Part shown: piece after piece, positions 45,845 to 56,426 of the stretch
Layout of the letters: every line of letters starts with the position of its first letter
Numbering within the stretch: the stretch's first letter is position 1
Source of the DNA: Rhizophagus clarus
Taxonomy: Eukaryota; Glomeromycota; Glomeromycetes; Glomerales; Glomeraceae
Length of the DNA: 64,000 nucleotides
NCBI GenBank assembly: GCA_015698045.1
Contig: BLAL01000194.1
Span: 372,001-436,000 of the forward strand
Reading direction: 5' to 3'
Translations under genes and position numbers: made by a program
The notes under the pieces: generated by a model
What the model saw: only the letters and a program-made list of their open reading frames with translations
Database searches by the model: none
Told to the model about the DNA's origin: nothing

Positions 45845-46921
45845 ATCATTGCCAACCTTCTTCTTCCTGGACAGATTCTTAATCTTTTACCAAATATTTT
45901 TCTTTGGCCCAGAACCTTAGGGTTAAATTTATCATTTCTTTCCAATAATCCCATTACTTTGGATCAATATTAATTCTTTATCATTGTACCAGCTGACCAT
46001 TGATAATCGCTAATTTCTTCAGGCCTTTCAAGACATCTTTGAATCATATTAATTTGGAAAACTCGTAGTGCTTCTTTTACAATGGCTTCACAGTATTTAA
46101 ATTATGGAAATCATTTTCAGTATTTGACGTGTTTTATCACCTTGGAAGATTCTATCAATTTCATATAACATCATCTTTTTTAACATCTGAATAATGTTTG
46201 GAATTTGTAGTCTATTGAAAATTAGGATAAAAAGCTAAAAATTGTATTCAAATTAAATACGTATATTCGCAATAATTATTGATGTCGAATGTGATTCGAA
46301 TATTCCAGTATATCATTTGATATTTTCTATGTGAGCGACTATTTGAAACAGTAAAGTTCCTAAAATAAGCTTATGTATGGCATGAACAAATATAACATTC
46401 TCAGCAATTAATAGAGGTGGACGCTCAGTTTTTTCATGATTATTAAGTTCATTAAAATATTTTGCCATTGTGTAGGACCTTTTTACATCATTTGTAAATT
46501 GTTTAGACCATATCGAGAAATCTGTTATTTTTTTATCATTTTCTTCAAAATATAATTTTTTCCAATAACTTTCCAATTCATCAGAAAGTTTATTTGCCAA
46601 ATAAGTAGCTTCATGAATAAATTTTGGTGATAAAATAGCTTGTGTAAAAAAATGAGGATTATTTTTCCATGATTTATGATCATGATTAAATGTTAATCCT
46701 TTTCCCATAAGATGAATGTTACTACCGGACTTTCTCATAATAAACGGATTTCTCGTGGCTGATAAACCTTTTTCAACTTGTTCTGCTCGACATAGAACTA
46801 TAACTCGTGGGAGTGGATTGATACAATTAAAATATTTAGAATAATAATATGTCACATAAGAAAATAATGTGATTCCTATCAATGAAAGATATTCTACACT
46901 TTCGAATATTTTGCTAGTCAT
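45845..46921 (-). pseudogene. cytochrome P450, truncated and frameshifted
   Basis: The start at 46921 encodes an N-terminal membrane anchor (SLIGITLFSYVTYYYSKYF) and INPLP. About 40 residues are then missing before VIVLCRAEQVEKGLS. The B-C helix region is good: GKGLTFNHDHKSWKNNPHFF, then TQAILSPKFIHEATYLANKL. The frame stops at 46313. Remnants of the distal half follow in shifted frames: MLYEIDRIFQGDKTR, YCEAIVKEALRVFQ (ExxR motif), RCLERPEEISDYQWSAGT (the PERF region has decayed), and the heme loop KIFGKRLRICPGRRRLA, with the iron-ligand cysteine codon at 45871-45873. The I-helix segment is lost. Family function: heme monooxygenase at the ER. This copy cannot be active. Confidence 0.82.
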
Positions 46922-47722
46922 ATTTTAATTTGTTTTAAGTAATTATTTTTTTTCGATACAGCTGGTCAAATGACGTATTTATATTAATTTTTACCCATAA
47001 ATGTTTTTCCGTTTATAATGCATAATGATAAAATTTATTTACCCATACGGTAAAGAAGAAATTTTTCCGTTTCTTTTCATGGCAATCCCGGTATGAAAGC
47101 ATTAAAATAAACAAATTGTGCGACATGAATTATATTAAGATTATATTTGCCAATACTTCATACGTAAATTACGTAATTGTGCATAGTAAATTATTATATT
47201 ATAGGTGTAAATAATTAATGTACTTATTTGGTTTGTCAAAAAAAAAACCAAAACAAACCAATTCCTGGAATAAATGTATGTGCCATTATTCCGATTTACT
47301 CCTGGATGTAAACTTACCCTGGATGATCATTTCGCCGACAGTCGCTTTCCTGATAATCATTTCACCGTTGACTATTTTTAATAAATTAAAAATTATTTTT
47401 ACAAAACTTATATTAATATTTTATTATAAAAACTATTTTGTTTAGTTGCGATGAGAAAAAAAAAAAATTTTAAATAAAAAATAAATTCATGAGTCCATTA
47501 ACATCAATCTTAAGTTATTACAAATTGAAAGAACAACTTCGCAAATAATAATAGAAAAAAAAAAAAAAAAAAAAAATGAAAAGAGATTTAATTTGAAAAT
47601 AAAACGGTTAATATTTCATACAATATATTTTGTTTCACTATCTCGTATTATGCGGCAATAATAATTCCGACTATATCTTGTATATTATATGCGGTGATAC
47701 TTGAGCCATGTATTAATAATTA
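46922..47722. other. intergenic DNA
   Basis: This is the upstream region of the P450 remnant and the downstream region of the multi-exon minus-strand gene. The plus ORF 47218-47445 has no splice or domain support. Poly-A runs lie at 47457 and 47553. Confidence 0.4.
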
Positions 47723-48743
47723 CTAAATTAAAACATTATTGAAAAAAAAATTATGTAATTTATTATGACCTTTAAAAGTTATGTAAATGTCGATAATAAA
47801 CCTGTTGGTGATGATCCTATCAGCGAAACGTTTATCGGTGAAGGGATTGTCGAAGTATTTATAATCATCTAGAGTTAAAGGTGACACCCGGACGCTAAAT
47901 ATTATGCACAGTAAGTTAAGTTTTATTGTAATTTAATATTAATTAAAAATGAATTAAAAGAAAATTGATATTTATATAATAGAAGGATCACAGAATGCAC
48001 ATACTGTATATAAAAAAAAAATCATAGGCTGGCTGGAACTAAGGAAATATAGAATAATGTTAATTCAATGACCTTGGAATATTTACCACATTTATTTGTC
48101 CATAATTTTTCAATATTAAAGATACTTACCGTGAAAATACCTACAATATTGTCGACATAAATGATTGTCTTGATTTTTAGCTGTTTCGGCTTGTAATTCG
48201 GGGCAAATTCATTTTTCGTAAAATTTGGACCGGCGTTATAAATTGTCCGCTGATCCTACATGTAAAAGAAAATTCATTGCAGATTATAAATTATCTAATC
48301 CATGAAGAACATGATTAAAACATGTAATTTGGGAGATGGTGGACGTAATATTCAACTTTGATTCATTCAATCGTTATTTTTCTCTGCATGGCACGGTCTA
48401 ATGACAAATAGTTAACTTGTCAATTTAATTAATTAGTATAATTTAACGCGTTCAGATAAATTTAATAATTTACTTTGCATAATAGTACAAATAACCTTTT
48501 TATGTGAAAGTGAGCGAAAAAAACCCAATTGATCTCCACATTAACCTTGATTTGTCCAACTTGTGATGTACTTGGCTGCGGCGTTTCTTTTGGCGCAGCA
48601 ACAGATGCCGAAAGCTCCATGACTGTTTTTTTGATCAAGTCTTTACCCAACTGTAGAACTAAAAGCCGTATAAAGTATATCATTTGTATCAGTATTTTCG
48701 TTGAACATGATATCTTGAAGTCATGCTCTCCATGCTGAGTCAA
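47723..48743 (-). CDS. multi-exon hypothetical protein
   Basis: Exon A is 48743..48546, or only its later part. It ends MELSASVAAPKETPQPSTS-QVGQIK at donor GTTAAT. Exon B is 48255..48130: acceptor CATGTAG, DQRTIYNAGPNFTKNEFAPN, then YVDNIVGIFT, donor GTAAGT; the A-B junction is phase 0. A small exon C, 48038..48005 (CCTTAG acceptor, FQPAYD, donor GTATGT), contains a run of ten T. Exon D, 47894..47723 (ATTTAG acceptor), reads VSPLTLDDYKYFDNPFTDKR, then FADRIITNRFIIDIYITFKG, and ends at TAG. The C-D junction is out of phase by one base. Exon A may instead start at a CTACAG acceptor, with an upstream basic frame at 48949-48740 as a possible first exon. The family is not recognised. Confidence 0.5.
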
Positions 48744-48949
48744 AGGAAGTATATGTGGCGTTTTTGTTGGTCCGTTGTCTTCTCTAGAGTCCTTGATTTG
48801 TATAAAATAAAGTTTCTAAGTCTTTTTCCACCAAGGTTTTGAGCTCGACTGTTGTTATTAACAATTTCTCCATTTTTTTTGGTATGCGTATGAGTAGGAA
48901 ATAATTTTTTATTTGGTTTTTTCTTACATACTTTTGCGGTGAATATCAT

Positions 48950-50290
48950 TTATCGTCTTGTATTAAAATTAAATTTCCTAAACAAAAAACAAAATATATA
49001 ATACGTTTTCGATTAATTATATAATCTTGTTATATAATTTTAATAGGATAAATCCTTTATCTAATATCCGAAATATCGATGTACGAAATTTACGCGTTAC
49101 GTGTTGATTCTAATAACTCGTATTTTCCATATATAACTATAAATAATCAAATGTTTCTTTTTTCAATACATTTAACCTTTATTAACAAAAGAATAACATT
49201 CGTCATAATTATTTCTCTAATTTGCGTAGTAAAATATATCCAGGTTGCGTTACTTGTCATACTAACATCCATCGTTGATCTGCACGTATAAAATGTAAAA
49301 TCATTATACGAATATTTCACTTACTTACTAGAAGTACCTATTAACTTTAACTTGCAGTTTGTATTTGTTACTGTTACTGATTATTCCAATAGTTATTTTG
49401 TACATTACGTAATAATTATATAAAAATATTATTTTTCATTACACAATCACGTAAAAATTATGCATTATTGATATTGATAATCTGATTTTTCTATTATAAA
49501 TCTCATATCGATCTTGTGATAGCCGCAGCTTCTTTCCTTTTTTAAGTAACTCGGTCTTTCTCCTCATGATTTTTCATAACAAATAATAAAATTATGAAAA
49601 ATATGTTTAAAATCAGATATATCTCCTAGTATATAAATTATTTAGATATTATCTAGATATGAAGTATATAGTATATGAAGCTGAGTTAATTAAATATTGA
49701 TTGATTTTTACTAACAAGAATATAAATTACTCACATAAAGTAAAATGTATGTATACAGTAAATGACTCACGCAGAGTAAATGTATGTAACAATAAATAAT
49801 AATTATGATAATATTTTATTATAACATAATATTCTTAAAATTCTTTAAATACATGTATTTCTCTTTTATTTTTTTAAAAAATTCTTTTTTTCTACAAATT
49901 CTTACTACAAATCTTTTACTAAAATTTATCTTTTCTAATATTCTCAAAATGTCTTTTGATCTCTGTGCCAATTTTTTAAAATCTCCTTTAATTGAAATTC
50001 CCCTTGATAAATGCTTTTCTCATCACTACTCAATTGTGGAAACACAATTGAGCAGTGATATTTTATCTTTTCTTACTACCTTTTTATTCACCTTTTTTTT
50101 TCTTTTTACATTGTTATATTACTTTTCTCAAGAAATTGTTCTTTTATTTTTATTTTTATTAAAATCTTCTCCTAGCTTTATTATTTTTTCTTTAAAATTA
50201 ATTATTTATATATATAATAGGGTATATTACCTTTTTATATATGTAAATTTAATTTATATGGTTTATATCACAAATCCATATCCCTTTTTT
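48950..50290. other. AT-rich intergenic DNA with one strong hairpin
   Basis: The open frame 49805-50299 is leucine/phenylalanine-rich because the strand is T-rich, and it contains a palindrome; it is not called as a gene. The hairpin is listed separately. Confidence 0.45.
50022..50059. repeat. 17-bp stem hairpin with GAAA loop
   Basis: ATCACTACTCAATTGTG, loop GAAA, then CACAATTGAGCAGTGAT; only one position is a mismatch (G-T pairing in RNA). GNRA-type tetraloop and stem length are unusual for chance in this AT-rich DNA. Confidence 0.7.
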
Positions 50291-50294
50291 ATAC

Positions 50295-51345
50295 CATAAT
50301 AGTTCAGTCATTAATCTTCAAATGACAGTTCATCCCGTGCGGTTTTAACCAATCCGGCTCTGAACTACTATTTTTATTAATTCCTAATCATTCCTTTGTA
50401 CCACTCTTACCTTAATAACTTATTTGGTACATTTTCTTTATCTTATAATATTTTACATTCTTCTTTTTTTTTTAATACCCTATCCTTTTTCTTATAATAA
50501 AATTTATTTTTACTCTTTTTTCATTCATTTTCTTTCACATTAAATTTTTTTTTTATAAATTTACTTTTTTTAATATACCTTTACTAAATTGTCAAATCTT
50601 ACTTTTTTTACATCCTTTTTTATATCCCAATAGTTTAGTCATTAATCTTTAAATGACAGTTCATCCTATGCGGTTTTTACCAATTCGGCTCTGAACTACC
50701 CCTTTTATTATTTCCTTATCATTCCTTTGTACCATTCTTACCTTAATAACTTATTTGGTACATTATCCTTATTTTCTTATTGCTCTCCCCCTAACCTTTT
50801 TCTTGTAACAAAATTTTTTTCCTACTTTTTTTTATATAATTTCTTTTATATTAACTTTTTTTTTACTTTTTATAAATTCACTTTTTTTGATATACAAACC
50901 CTTACCCTTTTTTTACATCCCAATAGTTCAGTCATTAATCTTTAAATGACAGTTCATCCCATTCGGTTTTAACCAATTCGGCTCTGAACTCCCATTTTTA
51001 TTATTTCCTTATTATTCTTTTGTACCATTCTTACCTTAATAACTTTATTTGGTACATTTCTTTATTTTCTTATTGCTCTCCCCTATCCTTTTTCTTGTAA
51101 CAAAATGTTTTCCTATTTATTTTTCGTTCATATTAACTTTTTTTTATTTTCGTAAAATTTCTTTTCTTGATATGCTGTCAAACCCCTTACCCTTTCTTTA
51201 CATCCCAATAGTTTAGTCATTAATCTTTAAATGACAGTTCATCCCATGCGGTTTTAACCAATTGGGCTCTGAACTCCCATTTTTATTATTTCCTTAATAT
51301 TCTTTTGTACCATTCTTACCTTAATAACTTTATTTGGTACATTCA
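50295..51345 (+). repeat. satellite of ~275-330 bp units (four copies)
   Basis: Copies begin at about 50301, 50632, 50935 and 51210. Each has a conserved ~70-bp core: AGTTYAGTCATTAATCTTTA, AATGACAGTTCATCCCATGC, GGTTTTAACCAATTCGGCTC, ending TGAACT. It is followed by a second conserved part (TTTGTACCATTCTTACC, TTAATAACTT, ATTTGGTACATT) and a variable pyrimidine-rich stretch. AGTTCAG and CTGAACT close the core like a stem. No coding sense. Confidence 0.85.
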
Positions 51346-51659
51346 TTTTTTTTTTTTTTTCTATTTCACTTTTATATTAACTTATTGGTAGATTTATTTT
51401 ATGAACAAAATTGCGGATGATTTTAAAATCACATGATATATTAGATGATTCAGAAGATTGGGCATGATTTATAGATGATGTGAATTTTCAAATTATATAA
51501 GAAAAAGAAAAAAAAAAAAAGGAATAAAAATGAAAAAAAAATTCAGAGATTAGGAGAATATAAGAAAAAAAAAAAAAAAACAAAAAAAAAAAGAAATTAT
51601 CAAGAAATTAAAATGGGCGGATAATGTATTGTATAAGCAATTATGCAGAAATCTGCGAA

Positions 51660-52340
51660 ATTTTATAGTAGAAAATTGGAAATGTTTTCAGATTTAGAGG
51701 AAGATCGTTCAAAAATTTTGTTGTCGCTCCTCCTGAGAAGTATTATAAGAAAATTAAAGAAGTTCAAGAAGAAAAACAATTGAACCAAAATAAACTTTTA
51801 TTCAAAAAAAGTTTTCAAAAGAATTTGGAATTTCAAGAAAAAGTTGAACCCAAAATAACCTTTATTTAAAAGAGTTTTCAAAAGAATTTGGAGTTTCAAG
51901 AAAAAGAACGAAATGTTTTTCAAAAAGTATGAAAAAGTAAAAAATTGGAATTATTATTATTATTGCCGTCAAGAGAGGTTTATACGGCACTAGGCGGCAC
52001 AAACAATACTTTCTAACAAGTCAATTCAAACAAGAAGAGATGACAAACTTTTTAATGAAAGATTGGAATTATTATTATTACCGTCAAGAGAGGTATATAC
52101 TGTACGGCACCAGGCGGCACATTATAACGAGTCAATTCAAACAAGAAGAGATGACAAACTTTTTAATGAAAAATATCTAATAATAATTTTGGTTCGAAGT
52201 TGGATATTAAAGATAGGATTTTATATGGAGCGTCTCTGATTCTGAACGATCTGCCAGACAAGGAAAGGAATGGTCACAACAATTTTAATATCTCAATGGT
52301 GGGCGTAAAATCAAACGCAAGTGGAGGAGGATTTTTTTAA
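51660..52340 (+). pseudogene. decayed coding region with internal tandem duplications
   Basis: Protein-like pieces appear in different frames: GRSFKNFVVAPPEKYYKKIK, then EVQEEKQLNQNKLLFKKSFQ, then LLPSREVYTALGGTNNTF, then LDIKDRILYGASLILNDLPD and HNNFNISMVGVKSNASGGG. Two tandem duplications interrupt it: a ~63-bp unit at 51780-51905 and a ~118-bp unit at 51944-52168 (CCGTCAAGAGAGGT...GATGACAAACTTTTTAATGA). No continuous frame remains. The family is not recognised. Confidence 0.35.
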
Positions 52341-52344
52341 GACA

Positions 52345-53105
52345 AGTAGAATAATTATACTTGTTTTTATAATCAAGTACTATTAAAAATATATATATGA
52401 TTTTTCTTTTATATAGTACGTAATAAATAATAGAAAATTTAATTTAATTAAAGAAAAAAAAAAAAGAAAAAAAGAAAATAACACTGAGTAATGGTTATAT
52501 GAAAAGAAAAGAAAAAGAAAATTTTAATTAATATATTATATTATGCCCATATCTTCTTAGATAGCATATATGATTATTAGTTTAGTTTTACAATAATAGT
52601 ATTTAGTTTAGAGAATCCATATTATACATTATAATAATTGTCTTTGTAGTGTAATAGTTAACTATTACGTACCCATAACTGATAAATAAAATAAAATAAT
52701 TCTATGGTAATTTGCAAATGATTCTATTTTGTTTTATTTTTTGATTTTTTATGAAAAAAAAAAGTATACAAAGATCAGACGGGGGAGTTGTTAAAATTAT
52801 TAAGCAAACAAAACGTTAACGTTCACTTTTTATTTTTATTTTTATTGAACAAAAATGTAAGAATGTATACTTCAAAGAAATACACATGAACTATACATTA
52901 CGTTATGGAAAGAATAAAAATACATATTTTTTTTTTATTCGCATTTATTTAACATCGAAGTAGAACGGATTACATACATATGAAAATTGTCTACACGACG
53001 TAGATGTATTTCTATATAATAAAGCACCTAAACTACTACATAAAAAAAATACATGCATAATGATCTATTCTTCCACTTCGTTACGATGTCATACGACGAC
53101 GCATT
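52345..53105. other. AT-rich intergenic DNA
   Basis: A-rich runs near 52450-52480 and AT-rich sequence without a supported gene. The plus ORF 53053-53328 is the shadow of the minus-strand frame at 53110-53310. Confidence 0.4.
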
Positions 53106-53109
53106 TTTC

Positions 53110-53310
53110 CTACGATGTAGCAATTATAACGATTCTATGAAGAGTAAACCGTTTGTAAATCTGCTTCCTTCTTCTTCCTATTTCAGTCCTGGGTTGACAT
53201 ACTTGCGTTTCATTTTCGATCATTTTTACTTTATGTCGGTCAACACGTTCTGCGGCTGTAAAGTTCATTCCTCTTTCTTTTCCACGCAATTTCGACTCAG
53301 CTTCACTCTA
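53110..53310 (-). CDS. short charged ORF or exon, hypothetical
   Basis: Opens after TTAATTAG and reads SEAESKLRGKERGMNFTAAE, then RVDRHKVKMIENETQVC and a basic GRRRKQIYKRF tail to TAG at 53110. An ATG at 53268 would give 52 residues. A GTATGT follows ENETQ, so it may instead be an exon ending there. Arg/Lys/Glu-rich helical character. It could belong with the helicase remnant just upstream on the same strand, but no link is proven. Confidence 0.33.
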
Positions 53311-53627
53311 ATTAAGAAATTTTGGTAAAATAAATATCGACTAATTTTTTATTAATTATCATGATAGTTATATACATTTTTTTTATAAAAAAATTTCCTG
53401 CTACATCGTTATTTATATCTCATACTTTATAATCCCAAACTAGAGAAGCGCTCGTTAATTCCGGAGTACGTCACCACGACCACCTTCACCACCTCTCTAT
53501 CTACATTATTCAAATGAAAGTCTTTTGTATCATTTAATTTTTTTAATCGTCAAAAATAAATAATTTTGTTTAAAAAAAACTGTTGAAGTCAAAGTACATG
53601 TTATTACTAATCGTTTAATAAATATTA

Positions 53628-53780
53628 GGTTGGTAGAGGGTTATTTGCTATTATTTCAAGTCGTTTATATTCTTTAATTACTTCAGGATCAGCTATAAAA
53701 TACTTCTTCCAGCAGGTGTTGTAATTTCAAGGTTATCAAATCTTCGAAATCGACATATGCTTGTCCAGCAGAAAATATTT
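53628..53780 (-). pseudogene. PIF1-like helicase C-terminal remnant
   Basis: On the minus strand DNQIFSAGQAYV matches the end of PIF1-type helicase motif VI (G-Q-x-Y-V). LEITTPAGRS, shifted in frame, and then DPEVIKEYKRLEIIANNPL follow, the usual C-terminus of the PIF1-like (Helitron-associated) helicases of Rhizophagus. Several frameshifts separate the pieces, and the ATPase core is absent; the TTATCGCC MITE lies just upstream on that strand. Confidence 0.6.
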
Positions 53781-53825
53781 GATTATCTGGATAAATATTT
53801 ATATTATTTAAAGTAAGGTCTTGAG

Positions 53826-53982
53826 TTTATCGCCGTTTTCAAAATGATGTACGCAATTATATTTGGACAAAAAAAGAAGAAACCGAAAACCGGATGAAAA
53901 CCGAACAAAAAATGAAAACTGGACGAACATCGGTATTCAATCATGAATAAATAGCCCGCATCATTTTGAAAATGGCGATAAA
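53826..53982. mobile_element. MITE with TTTATCGCC terminal inverted repeats
   Basis: The 24-bp ends TTTATCGCCGTTTTCAAAAT(GATG) are inverted with one mismatch; total length 157 bp. The interior has CCGGA-rich words. Copies also lie at 61389-61538 and 45661-45776. The TTA/TAA at the borders may be the target duplication, as in Harbinger-like elements; this is inference. Confidence 0.78.
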
Positions 53983-54269
53983 TAATTTGCATTCTCGCAT
54001 GATTTAATTATTTAAAATCGTTAATAACATACATTGTATTTGGAAAATACAAAAATCATAGTCGGTTATCATTAATTAAATTTCTTGGGACTGTCATTTA
54101 CTGCTCAAAAAATTATTGAAAGTCGTTTTGTATAAACAATATTGTTATCAATAGGATCGGTGTCGGTAGAAAATATACTTTTTGCAATATTATTTTATTT
54201 ACATCTTAATTAAATTTTGATTTTACTGTATTTGAAAAATATTTAAAAGAATGCTATTAGTAATCTATA

Positions 54270-54357
54270 ATTAATTTATCTATATTTGGGTAAAATAGCA
54301 CTGATCGACATTTAAATTGATTTGTGACTTGCTTTTGAAAAAAATATTCTTTTTCCC
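54270..54357 (+). promoter_or_regulatory. conserved upstream block of BTB gene 1
   Basis: TTAATTTATCTATATTTGGG, GATCGACATTTAAATTGATT and CTTGCTTTTGAAAAAAATAT occur in this order just before the ATG. The same three words precede BTB genes 2 and 3 while the intergenic DNA further upstream differs. Confidence 0.6.
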
Positions 54358-55903
54358 ATGAAAAATATGGCAAACCGATTTTTTTCTAGATTAAGTCAAA
54401 ATTATATTGAAATTTTAGATGCTGAAGAATATTATGATGTTACAATTGAAGTTGGTAAAGATCCAGATGTAAAAGTATTCCGTGCACACATGATTATCCT
54501 GTGTTATCGTTCACCATATTTCCGACGAATTTTTGCTTCAAATAAAAAGGATGTTAGCTCTCATATTAAATTATCAAGTATCTCTCCAGATATATTTCTG
54601 ATTATTTTAAAGTAATTATTTATTATTCTAAATTCTATTAATAGTTTTATTAATATTCTAATATTTTAGATATTTTGTACTAACATAAGTCTTATAATGT
54701 AGATATATTTATGGTGGTATCATTTCATTAGATGAGAACGAAATTTCAGAAATTTTAAAAGTTTTGATTGCTGCCGATGAACTTCTTCTTCAAGAACTAA
54801 TCGATTATTTACAAGAATATTTAATTGAAAATAAATCTGAATGGATTGAACAAAATTTCGAACTTACTCTTAAAACAAGCTTTCAAACTAATTCTTTATT
54901 AGAACTTCAAAAATTTTGCACAGATTTTATGGCTAAGTCGCCTGAAAAAGTATTTAATTCGTTAGATTTTACCTCTCTTCCTGAAAATTCTTTGGTTTCA
55001 CTCATTAAAAGAGATGATTTACAAATGAAAGAAGTTGAAATTTGGGAACATGTATTAAAATGGGGTCTTGAAAAACATTCCACGCTTCTTCCAGATCCTG
55101 TGACTTGGTCAGATGAAGATTTCAAAGTAATGAAAGACACTTTGCAACATTGTTTACCGTTAATCAGATTTTTTAGTCTTTCATCCGAAGATTTCATACA
55201 AAAAATTCGTCCGTACAAAAAACTTTTAAGGACAAAACTTTATGAGGAGTTGTTGAATTCTTATTTGAATCCTAATAGTGAACCAAGTGATGATATTTTG
55301 CTTCCTCGATATAGAAATATTGATGGAATCATTGATTCAAAAATTGTTGATTTAAATATTGTTTCCCTAATTTCAAGATGGATTGATAAAATAGATATTA
55401 AGAGCAATTTTGCTTATACAAGAGAATTTTATTTACCGTATAAATTTAAACTATTATTGAGGGGAAGCAGGGATGGATTTACTCCTAAAAAATTTCATGA
55501 ATTATGTGATTTTATACCTCATACTGTTACATTCATTAAAGTAAAAGGAACAGATGAAATTCTTGGAGGATATAATCCTTTGACATGGAAGTGTTCAAAC
55601 CCATTTGGAGGCGAATTTGGCAAAACAAAAGATAGCTTTATATTTTCTTTTAAAAGTAAGGAAAATTTTAAAGATTCAATTTTAAGTCATGTAAAAGATA
55701 TAAATAAATCATTGTTTTATTGTGATGGATATGGTCCCACATTTAATTTTGATCTTTGTTTAAGGGTGAATGATAACGATAATTCACAGAAATATGATAT
55801 TTGTCAGTGTAAACAAGTAAGTTATGAAAAAAAGATAAGAGATGAAGAATATTTTAAAGGAAAAGATTATGAAGTATTTCAAATAATAAACAGAGAAGCT
55901 TAA
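54358..55903 (+). CDS. BTB-BACK-TLDc protein 1
   Basis: Exons 54358..54611 and 54703..55903 (91-nt intron, GTAATT to ATGTAG; phase 2, lysine codon split). 484 residues. BTB/POZ domain about 20-100 (DVTIEVGKDPDVKVFRAH, then ILCYRSPYFRRIF, then FLIILKYIYGG), BACK region about 135-260, TLDc domain about 295-484 (FKLLLRGSRDGF, then GYNPLTWK, then KDSFIFSF). Known family roles: BTB domains dimerise and often bind Cullin-3 as ubiquitin ligase adaptors; TLDc domains occur in oxidation-resistance and V-ATPase regulators. This combination is hugely expanded in Rhizophagus. First of a tandem array; about 520 bp separate it from gene 2. Confidence 0.92.
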
Positions 55904-56307
55904 GATCTAATTTATACATATTATTATATATACCTTATATTTATTTACAAGTTCTTTTATTCCTTTGTGCATATTTTACCTACTGTTTACTTCTATCATT
56001 AACTATTTAAATTAGATTCAGTGCTAATAGTATAAATTAGGATTTATATTTTTTAAGATGTTTTTATTAAAGACGGGATATAGTAATAAAAAAATATATT
56101 TTTGAAAAGTAACATAAATCGTAAATTGTCTTCAAAATTTATATTACTATTAATAAGAACGTTATTAGTGCAAAAAGGCAGTATTATTTTATATTTTAAT
56201 TAATTGCTTTTAATAATTTCTTTGAAATAGTTCGTGATAATTACTTTTAAGCATTTTATTTTCTGTGCACCTGGGAAAATACAACATTTTAAGTAAATAT
56301 ATGTTTA

Positions 56308-56396
56308 ATTTATCTATATTTGGGCAATATAGCCTCGATCAGCATTTAAATTGATTTACAACTTGCTTTTGAAACAAATATTCTTTTCCACTTTCT
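56308..56396 (+). promoter_or_regulatory. conserved upstream block of BTB gene 2
   Basis: TTAATTTATCTATATTTGGG, GATCAGCATTTAAATTGATT and CTTGCTTTTGAAACAAATAT, in the same order and spacing as before gene 1. Confidence 0.62.
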
Positions 56397-56426
56397 TCTG
56401 CTTTTAAAAAATAAAATAAAAAAAAA

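Noticed and set aside
47765-47872. 36-codon plus-strand ORF (MTFKSYVNVDNKPVGDDPIS)
   Set aside because: The minus strand here is an exon with a clean acceptor and a longer, better protein sequence; the plus ORF is its shadow.
49805-50299. 164-residue leucine/phenylalanine-rich open frame
   Set aside because: Arises from a T-rich strand, contains a 38-bp palindrome, and shows no start context, splice site or family pattern.
53053-53328. 91-residue plus-strand frame
   Set aside because: The minus strand of the same DNA has the more convincing charged frame.
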